From contig JAUUYW010000177.1 in assembly GCA_030590265.1 (NCBI GenBank), forward strand, positions 1 through 6,935: DNA of 6,935 bases. Direction: 5' to 3'. This document shows positions 1 to 4,060 of the stretch, piece after piece. The notes beneath the pieces were generated by a model. It saw nothing but the letters and a program-made list of their open reading frames with translations, was not told where the DNA came from and ran no database searches. This DNA is from Candidatus Krumholzibacteriia bacterium. GTDB lineage: Bacteria; Krumholzibacteriota; Krumholzibacteriia; LZORAL124-64-63. The position numbers were made by a program, and so were the translations under genes. How positions within the stretch are numbered: the stretch's first letter is position 1; every line of letters begins with the position of its first letter.

Positions 1-94
1 CAGCGATGCGGAGTTGAACCGGAATCTGGATTTGACACCTCGGGAACCCAGCGATGAGGTGACGGAATATTCCAGCCGCCGGCCGTCTTCATGA
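1..94 (+). CDS. C-terminal tail of upstream gene, probably TsaB (t6A synthesis), 5'-truncated by window
   Basis: An open frame enters from the left edge (first full codon at base 2) and ends at TGA 92-94, giving 30 residues that begin SDAELNRNLDL and end in a polar, disordered-looking tail. The other two forward frames close early: frame 1 stops at 55-57 and frame 3 at 15-17. The stop overlaps the rimI start as ATGA, the usual sign of translational coupling. TsaB is the inactive ASKHA partner of TsaD in making N6-threonylcarbamoyladenosine on tRNA. TsaB proteins often end shortly after a 'Y-[LV]-R-x-(S/x)-x-A-E' motif, and tsaB is very often directly upstream of rimI; 'SDAEL' at the window edge fits the end of that motif. 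The identification rests on about five residues plus context, so the coding call is firmer than the name. Confidence 0.6.
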   Translation, partial: SDAELNRNLDLTPREPSDEVTEYSSRRPSS

Positions 95-558
95 GCGAGA
101 GCCTGAAAATTCGCCTGGGCGAGATTGCCGATTTTGTTGATGTCATCCGTCTGGAAAAGGCTGTTTTTTCCGATCCCTGGAGCCAGGAAGCTATTTTCAG
201 TGAACTTCGGGCCGACGCCATGCGTCTGCCCCTGATAGCGGAGCTGGGAGGCACTTTGTGTGGGTATTTGATGGCCTGGCGGGTGGCCGACCAGCTGCAC
301 ATCCTGAATATCGCCACCGATCCGCAATATTTGCGTCGGGGCGTGGGGACGGCTCTGCTGCTCAAAGCAGTGCGCTTGGCGGTTGAAGGTGGGCAGTCGG
401 AAGTGACTCTTGAGGTGAGAGAAAGCAACTTCGGAGCAAGGGCGTTTTACCGGCGTCATCATTTTGCTGAAGTTGGGGTTCGGCCCGGGTATTATCAGGA
501 TAACAAGGAAAATGCCATCATCATGACGGCCAATTGCAGTGATTTGCTGGTTGATTGA
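91..558 (+). CDS. rimI: Ribosomal-protein-alanine N-acetyltransferase RimI (GNAT family)
   Basis: The 155-residue product is a single GNAT domain. RimI transfers acetyl from acetyl-CoA to the N-terminal alanine of ribosomal protein S18 in the cytoplasm. Visible family marks are 'AVFSDPWS' near residues 24-31, the acetyl-CoA pyrophosphate loop 'LRRGVGTALL' at 81-90, 'LEVRESN' at 107-113 and 'FYRRHHF' at 119-125. The closing 'VRPGYY' is followed by 'NAIIMT', as in RimI proteins. Glu108 and Tyr120 align with the catalytic Glu and Tyr of E. coli RimI (E103, Y115). Length is near the usual 145-155. No Shine-Dalgarno precedes ATG 91, but the ATGA overlap with the upstream stop explains initiation by coupling. 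Another N-acetyltransferase specificity is possible, but the motifs and the tsaB-like neighbour favour RimI. Confidence 0.9.
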   Translation: MSESLKIRLGEIADFVDVIRLEKAVFSDPWSQEAIFSELRADAMRLPLIAELGGTLCGYLMAWRVADQLHILNIATDPQYLRRGVGTALLLKAVRLAVEGGQSEVTLEVRESNFGARAFYRRHHFAEVGVRPGYYQDNKENAIIMTANCSDLLVD

Positions 559-675
559 AGGTGCTTTCCCAATAGCAGCTGCTAACACCGGCAACAAAAG
601 GGTTGTCCTTAACCCCCGGAAAAGGCTAATTTAGGTGGGTTGAATCGGAATCATTGTTTATCCAAGGAGGACGCC
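559..675 (+). other. 117-bp gap between rimI and accD, no gene seen
   Basis: This is the only sizeable non-coding stretch in the window once accD is started at GTG 676. It holds a 12-bp perfect palindrome at 573-584 (TAGCAGCTGCTA). It also holds two overlapping, mutually exclusive weak stems: 590-595 pairing with 602-607 (one G-U pair), and 600-604 pairing with 611-615. Neither stem is followed by a T-run, so a Rho-independent terminator is not supported. A poor sigma70-like pair, TTGTCC 603-608 and GCTAAT 625-630 with 16 bases between, is the best promoter candidate and matches only four of six positions in each box. The gap could be where accD transcription is topped up, but the sequence alone does not show it. 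Confidence 0.5.
664..670 (+). promoter_or_regulatory. Shine-Dalgarno AAGGAGG that fixes the accD start
   Basis: A perfect AAGGAGG lies five bases upstream of GTG 676-678. It argues against the longer reading from TTG 640, which has no such site, because it would place the ribosome site inside the coding region. The protein starting at 676 begins MSWL, matching the MSW start typical of AccD. Confidence 0.85.
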
Positions 676-1557
676 GTGTCCTGGTTGACACAGGCCGCCA
701 AAGGCATCAAAGCCCTGGCCAGTCAAAAGAAAGATATCCCAGACAATTTGTGGCGCAAATGCCCCAATTGTTCGGAAGTCTTGTATCACCGTGAATTGGA
801 CCGCAACCTCTGGGTTTGCGGCAGTTGCGGGCACCATTTGCCATTCAGCACCGAGCAGTTCATCGATCTGCTCTTTGATGAAGGATCCTGGCAAGAAACC
901 CACATGGGGTTGACCAGCAAGGATGCCCTGGATTTCAAAGACTCCAAGCGGTACAAGGATCGCATCAAAGCCAGTCGGAGCAAGACAGGCAAGGAGGATG
1001 CGGTGATCACCGGTCGGGCCCAGATAGGTCTGATTCCAGTCTCGGTGGCCATCATGGATTTTTCATTCATGGGTGGCAGCATGGGGTCGGTGGTTGGCGA
1101 GAAGATCGCCCGGGCCCTGCTGGACAGTTTGAAATACCGCGAGTCGGCCATCATCTTGAGCCGCAGCGGTGGTGCGCGCATGCAGGAGAGTCTGCTTTCG
1201 CTGATGCAGATGGCCAAGACCAGCGCGGTGCTGGCTCGCCTTCGCAAGGAAGGCATTCCCTTTATCAGCATTCTGACTCATCCCACCACTGGTGGAGTGA
1301 CGGCCAGTTACGCAACCCTGGGAGACATCAATGTTGCCGAACCCGGGGCCTTGATTGGTTTCGCCGGACCTCGGGTGATCAAGCAGACCATTGGTGGTGA
1401 TCTGCCCGAGGGGTTCCAGTCATCGGAGTTCCTCAAAAAGCAAGGCATGGTGGACCTCATCAGTGAGCGCAAAGACCTGAAGGACACCCTGGAACGAACC
1501 CTTCATTGGTTCGTTGATGGACGGGATGTATCGGTGCGACGCCCCCCAAGAGGCTGA
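676..1557 (+). CDS. accD: Acetyl-CoA carboxylase carboxyltransferase subunit beta
   Basis: With AccA, AccD forms the carboxyltransferase that moves carboxyl from carboxybiotin (on AccB) to acetyl-CoA, giving malonyl-CoA for fatty-acid synthesis. From GTG 676 the product has 293 residues, close to the usual 285-305. It opens with MSWL and then 'IPDNLWRKCPNC', the canonical N-terminus. A four-cysteine zinc ribbon is complete: Cys29, Cys32, Cys48 and Cys51 (CPNC...CGSC). The crotonase-like core shows 'FMGGSMGSVVGEK' (131-143), the oxyanion/CoA loop 'SRSGGARMQES' (162-172) and 'PTTGGVTASYA' (203-213). It then shows 'EPGALIGFAGPRVI' (222-235) and 'LPEGFQ...KKQGMVD' up to residue 260. All expected motifs are present. 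An in-frame TTG at 640 would add 12 unconserved residues and is rejected because of the Shine-Dalgarno at 664-670. folC follows six bases after the stop, as in the E. coli accD-folC pair. No accA lies in the window. Confidence 0.96.
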   Translation: MSWLTQAAKGIKALASQKKDIPDNLWRKCPNCSEVLYHRELDRNLWVCGSCGHHLPFSTEQFIDLLFDEGSWQETHMGLTSKDALDFKDSKRYKDRIKASRSKTGKEDAVITGRAQIGLIPVSVAIMDFSFMGGSMGSVVGEKIARALLDSLKYRESAIILSRSGGARMQESLLSLMQMAKTSAVLARLRKEGIPFISILTHPTTGGVTASYATLGDINVAEPGALIGFAGPRVIKQTIGGDLPEGFQSSEFLKKQGMVDLISERKDLKDTLERTLHWFVDGRDVSVRRPPRG

Positions 1558-1563
1558 CCACCC

Positions 1564-3060
1564 ATGTCACTAGGTAATCTCCGTCCTGAGGGTAATCCCC
1601 GTCCAGATGGAAATCCCCGTCCTGAAAATTCCCAGTCCCACCCCGGCGAACCCGGGGTGGGACTGGATCTGGCCCCTCCCTTTGTCGCTGCTGACGAACC
1701 AACCCGCTGGCTTTTCAGCTTGAACCGATTTGGCATTCGGCCCGGCCTGGTGCGCATCCAAGGGCTGTTGGCGGGCCTTGGCCATCCGGAATTGAAGCTG
1801 CGCACTCTGGTGACGGCCGGCACCAACGGCAAGGGCAGCACCACCCGCATCCTGGCGCATTTGCTGATGGAGGCAGGTTTCAAAGTTGTCACCTTCACCA
1901 GTCCACATCTGCTGAAGGTGCACGAACGCATCAGCATCAACGATCAGCCCATCGACGAGGCCGATTTTGCCCGGCGTGTGGCGGCCATCAAACCTCTCAC
2001 GGAAAAAAATGAAGCCAGCTGGTTTGAAACCCTGACTGCCCTTGCTGTCCAGGTGGCGGCGGATAATAAGGCTGATTTTTTCGTTTGTGAGACGGGCCTC
2101 GGAGGGCGTCTGGACGCCACCAACGCCATTCCGGCCGAAGCCATCCTGCTGACCACGGTGGGGTTGGACCATGAAGAAATTCTGGGCAATACCCGAGAGC
2201 AAATCGCCGCCGAAAAGTTAGGCTTGCTGAAGGACAAGACCCCTTTGTTTTGCGGAGTGGACGATGAGCTTCGTTTCCAGGTTTTCCAGGTGGCAGTGAC
2301 CAAGGGTAGCTCGGTGTACTTTTTGGACGAGTTGGCCCGCTGGTCTCCCCAACCGGCTTCGGGACTCTCTGAAACCTGGGACCTTGCTTTGCGGAAACAC
2401 TATTTTGAAAACCTGCCCGATCCAGGGGCGGCCAGCATGCGGCGCAACATCGCCTTGGCCCTGTTGACCCTGACTGAGTTGGCAACTCTTTGTGATGAAC
2501 GCCTGTTGCCGGAGGATGTTTCTGCAGCTTTGGGGAATCTTTTCCTGCCTGGAAGGTATCAGCATCTGCTCCAGGGTCCGGATTTTATTTTCGACACGGC
2601 CCACAACGAGCAGGCTCTATCCGGGGTGTTGGATCATTTTCGCAGGGCTGAGTGCGGTGGTCGGCGCATCGTTTTTTTTGGTTCCATGCACAACAAGGAA
2701 CTTGAAGAACTATCTTCTGAAGCGGTTCAGGGATTTGACCTTTTTCTGGGCGCTCCGGTTTCCATTCCCCGCAGCCGGACCCCTGATGAAATGTCGGCTT
2801 TGCTGGAGGCCTGGGGCTTGGTATCATCAAATCTGGCCGATGGGTGGGACGGAACTTCCCCAGGCCTGGTTGCTCCTGATTTGGCATCCGCTTTGCTTTG
2901 GTTGGCCGAAAACCTGAAATCCAACGATCGGGTATTGGTCACCGGAAGCTGTTTCATGGTGGCCGAAGTGCTTCACAAGCTGGGTTTCACGGATTTGGAG
3001 ATGACCAGAGAGAAAACACAGGCCGGCCCAGTGCTGGCCCGATTGATTCAATCGGCCTGA
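1564..3060 (+). CDS. folC: Bifunctional dihydrofolate synthase / folylpolyglutamate synthase with unusual N-terminal extension
   Basis: FolC ligates glutamate to dihydropteroate and/or adds glutamates to folates, using ATP in the cytoplasm; it is a Mur-ligase relative. The 498 residues exceed the usual 420-440. Conserved sequence begins only near residue 47 (TRWLFSLNRFGIRPGL). Motifs in order: P-loop 'TAGTNGKGST' (84-93), 'TSPHL..VHERI' (112-123), 'ETGLGGRLDATN' (176-187), 'GLDHEEILGNT' (200-210), 'AAEKLGLLK' with Lys218 at the usual carbamylated-lysine position, 'LPGRYQ' (328-333), 'DTAHN' (344-348, usually DGAHN) and 'VLVTGSCFMVAEV' near the end. Residues 4-21 are three hexapeptides of the form G-N-[PL]-R-P-[ED]; residues 24-35 are encoded by a perfect inverted repeat. 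ATG 1564 has only a weak AAGAGG ten bases upstream (1548-1553). The next possible in-frame start, GTG 1657, lies inside the hairpin and has no ribosome site. Function is confident; the true start and the substrate range (DHFS, FPGS or both) are not. Confidence 0.93.
   Translation: MSLGNLRPEGNPRPDGNPRPENSQSHPGEPGVGLDLAPPFVAADEPTRWLFSLNRFGIRPGLVRIQGLLAGLGHPELKLRTLVTAGTNGKGSTTRILAHLLMEAGFKVVTFTSPHLLKVHERISINDQPIDEADFARRVAAIKPLTEKNEASWFETLTALAVQVAADNKADFFVCETGLGGRLDATNAIPAEAILLTTVGLDHEEILGNTREQIAAEKLGLLKDKTPLFCGVDDELRFQVFQVAVTKGSSVYFLDELARWSPQPASGLSETWDLALRKHYFENLPDPGAASMRRNIALALLTLTELATLCDERLLPEDVSAALGNLFLPGRYQHLLQGPDFIFDTAHNEQALSGVLDHFRRAECGGRRIVFFGSMHNKELEELSSEAVQGFDLFLGAPVSIPRSRTPDEMSALLEAWGLVSSNLADGWDGTSPGLVAPDLASALLWLAENLKSNDRVLVTGSCFMVAEVLHKLGFTDLEMTREKTQAGPVLARLIQSA
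1573..1626 (+). repeat. Three tandem 18-bp repeats at the 5' end of folC
   Basis: Three units of 18 bases lie head to tail at 1573-1590, 1591-1608 and 1609-1626. The pattern is GG[TA]AATC[TC]CCGTCC[TA]GA followed by a variable base, and each pair of units matches at 15 of 18 positions. Because 18 is divisible by three, the array reads in frame as GNLRPE-GNPRPD-GNPRPE. A degenerate fourth copy of the unit core seems to begin at 1627 (10 of 12 bases match), two bases early, and runs into the left arm of the hairpin. Confidence 0.9.
1632..1666 (+). repeat. Perfect 15-bp inverted repeat (strong hairpin) in early folC
   Basis: Left arm 1632-1646 (CCAGTCCCACCCCGG) and right arm 1652-1666 are exact reverse complements, separated by the five bases CGAAC. 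Twelve of the fifteen pairs are G-C. The structure sits about 70 bases after the annotated folC ATG and inside the non-conserved N-terminal extension. No T-run follows, so it does not look like a standard intrinsic terminator. A folded RNA here would be a strong barrier or processing signal between accD and the conserved part of folC. Confidence 0.93.
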
Positions 3061-3067
3061 AAAGGAG
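3061..3067 (+). promoter_or_regulatory. Shine-Dalgarno AAAGGAG for the ROK kinase
   Basis: AAAGGAG begins immediately after the folC stop codon and ends six bases before GTG 3074-3076. It supports the GTG start and gives the kinase independent initiation within the shared transcript. Confidence 0.85.
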
Positions 3068-3073
3068 TAGGCA

Positions 3074-4060
3074 GTGGCTGAATTCTATTTGGGTGCCGAC
3101 ACCGGCGGCACGGGCGTCAAATATGTGATCACCGATAGCAACGGGCAGGTTGTTTTTCAAGGTGAAGTGCCAACAGACCCCCATAGCAGTAAAAAGACCA
3201 TGGCCCGCCTGGCCATGGAGGTGGCCGAAAAAATCGCTCCGCCGGCCGACTCGAACAAGCCGGTTTTTTCCAACCTCACGGCCGTGGGCCTGGCCTGTGC
3301 CGGTATTGTTGATCCCATCAGTGGGCATCTGGGGCGTTCGCCCAATCTTCCCGGCTGGGAAGATTCCAACCTCAAGAGAATCATTGCCAATGAATTTTCC
3401 GACAAACCGGTGGTGGTGGCTAATGATGTGAACGCGGCTCTTTATGGGGAGTACCGTTTTGGGGCCGGCCGGGGCTGTGAAAACCTGGTCATGATTGCCT
3501 TGGGAACAGGTGTTGGCGGTGGCGTATTGCTGAATGGCCAGCTGATTGTAGGCAGTCACAATGGAGCTGCTGAAATTGGCCACATGGTTTTGGACCCTTC
3601 TGGCCCCACCTGCACCTGCGGTGGTGTTGGTTGCCTGGAGGCCTGGGCCGGCAGTGTGGCCATCGTCAAACAAGCCCGGCTTTTGGCGCGTGTCGAATTG
3701 AAAGACACTGCTCTTTCCCTTCTGGTTTCCGACAAAGGTGACGACCTGACACCTCTTGATTTGAGTTTGCTGGCCCAGAAGGGTGACGCCGCATCCCTGG
3801 CTCTTTTTGCTGAAGTTGGGCATCGCCTCGGTTGTGCTGTGGGCAACCTGGTGAATATTCTGGATCCTGACCGAGTGATCATCGGCGGTGGTGTTGCCCA
3901 GGCCGGAGAGCTGATATTGGAACCCGCCCGTGCCATGGTTCCCCAGCTTGTTTTGGCTGAGGAAGCTAAAAATGTGCCCATTGTTTTGGCTGAACTGGGC
4001 CCTTTGGCCGCCGCAATGGGTGCAGCCTGTCTGGCCAGAGAAAGCTTGGCTATTGGTTGA
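3074..4060 (+). CDS. ROK-family sugar kinase, probably glucokinase
   Basis: The 328-residue product is a full-length ROK kinase, which phosphorylates a hexose (commonly glucose) with ATP in the cytoplasm. The N-terminal phosphate loop is 'GADTGGTGVK' (7-16). The catalytic-base motif is 'NDVNAALYGE' (117-126) with Asp118, and the second phosphate loop is 'ALGTGVGGGVL' (142-152). The sugar-binding 'EIGHM' (168-172) is followed by the zinc site His171 with 'CTCGGVGCLE' (Cys181, Cys183, Cys188; 181-190). 'DPDRVIIGGGV' closes the adenosine-binding side. There is no N-terminal helix-turn-helix, so it is an enzyme rather than a ROK repressor. The family also includes fructokinases, N-acetylglucosamine/ManNAc kinases and allose kinases, so glucose is the default guess; a role in envelope sugar supply would fit its position before lptD. 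The GTG start has a good ribosome site; the stop overlaps the lptD start by one base. Confidence 0.92.
   Translation: MAEFYLGADTGGTGVKYVITDSNGQVVFQGEVPTDPHSSKKTMARLAMEVAEKIAPPADSNKPVFSNLTAVGLACAGIVDPISGHLGRSPNLPGWEDSNLKRIIANEFSDKPVVVANDVNAALYGEYRFGAGRGCENLVMIALGTGVGGGVLLNGQLIVGSHNGAAEIGHMVLDPSGPTCTCGGVGCLEAWAGSVAIVKQARLLARVELKDTALSLLVSDKGDDLTPLDLSLLAQKGDAASLALFAEVGHRLGCAVGNLVNILDPDRVIIGGGVAQAGELILEPARAMVPQLVLAEEAKNVPIVLAELGPLAAAMGAACLARESLAIG

Noticed and set aside
600..615. Possible terminator stem after rimI (GGGTT/AACCC)
   Set aside because: The stem is only 5 bp and is followed by CCGGAAAAGG rather than a T-run, so it is not a credible Rho-independent terminator.
603..630. Sigma70-like promoter TTGTCC-16-GCTAAT before accD
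   Set aside because: Each box matches consensus at only four of six positions, which is common by chance, and the organism's promoter consensus is unknown. It is mentioned in the gap entry only.
1632..1666. Reading the folC hairpin as an intrinsic terminator for accD
   Set aside because: No T-tract follows the right arm; the next bases are ATCTGGCCCC. Termination here would also prevent folC expression.
1573..1666. CRISPR-like repeat array
   Set aside because: The units are 18 bp, directly abutting with no spacers, and no cas genes are present. It is a simple tandem repeat beside a hairpin.
2987..3823. Long open frame (278 codons) on the minus strand across folC and the ROK kinase
   Set aside because: It is antisense to the kinase motifs and the folC end, no family is recognised, and it is best read as a shadow frame.
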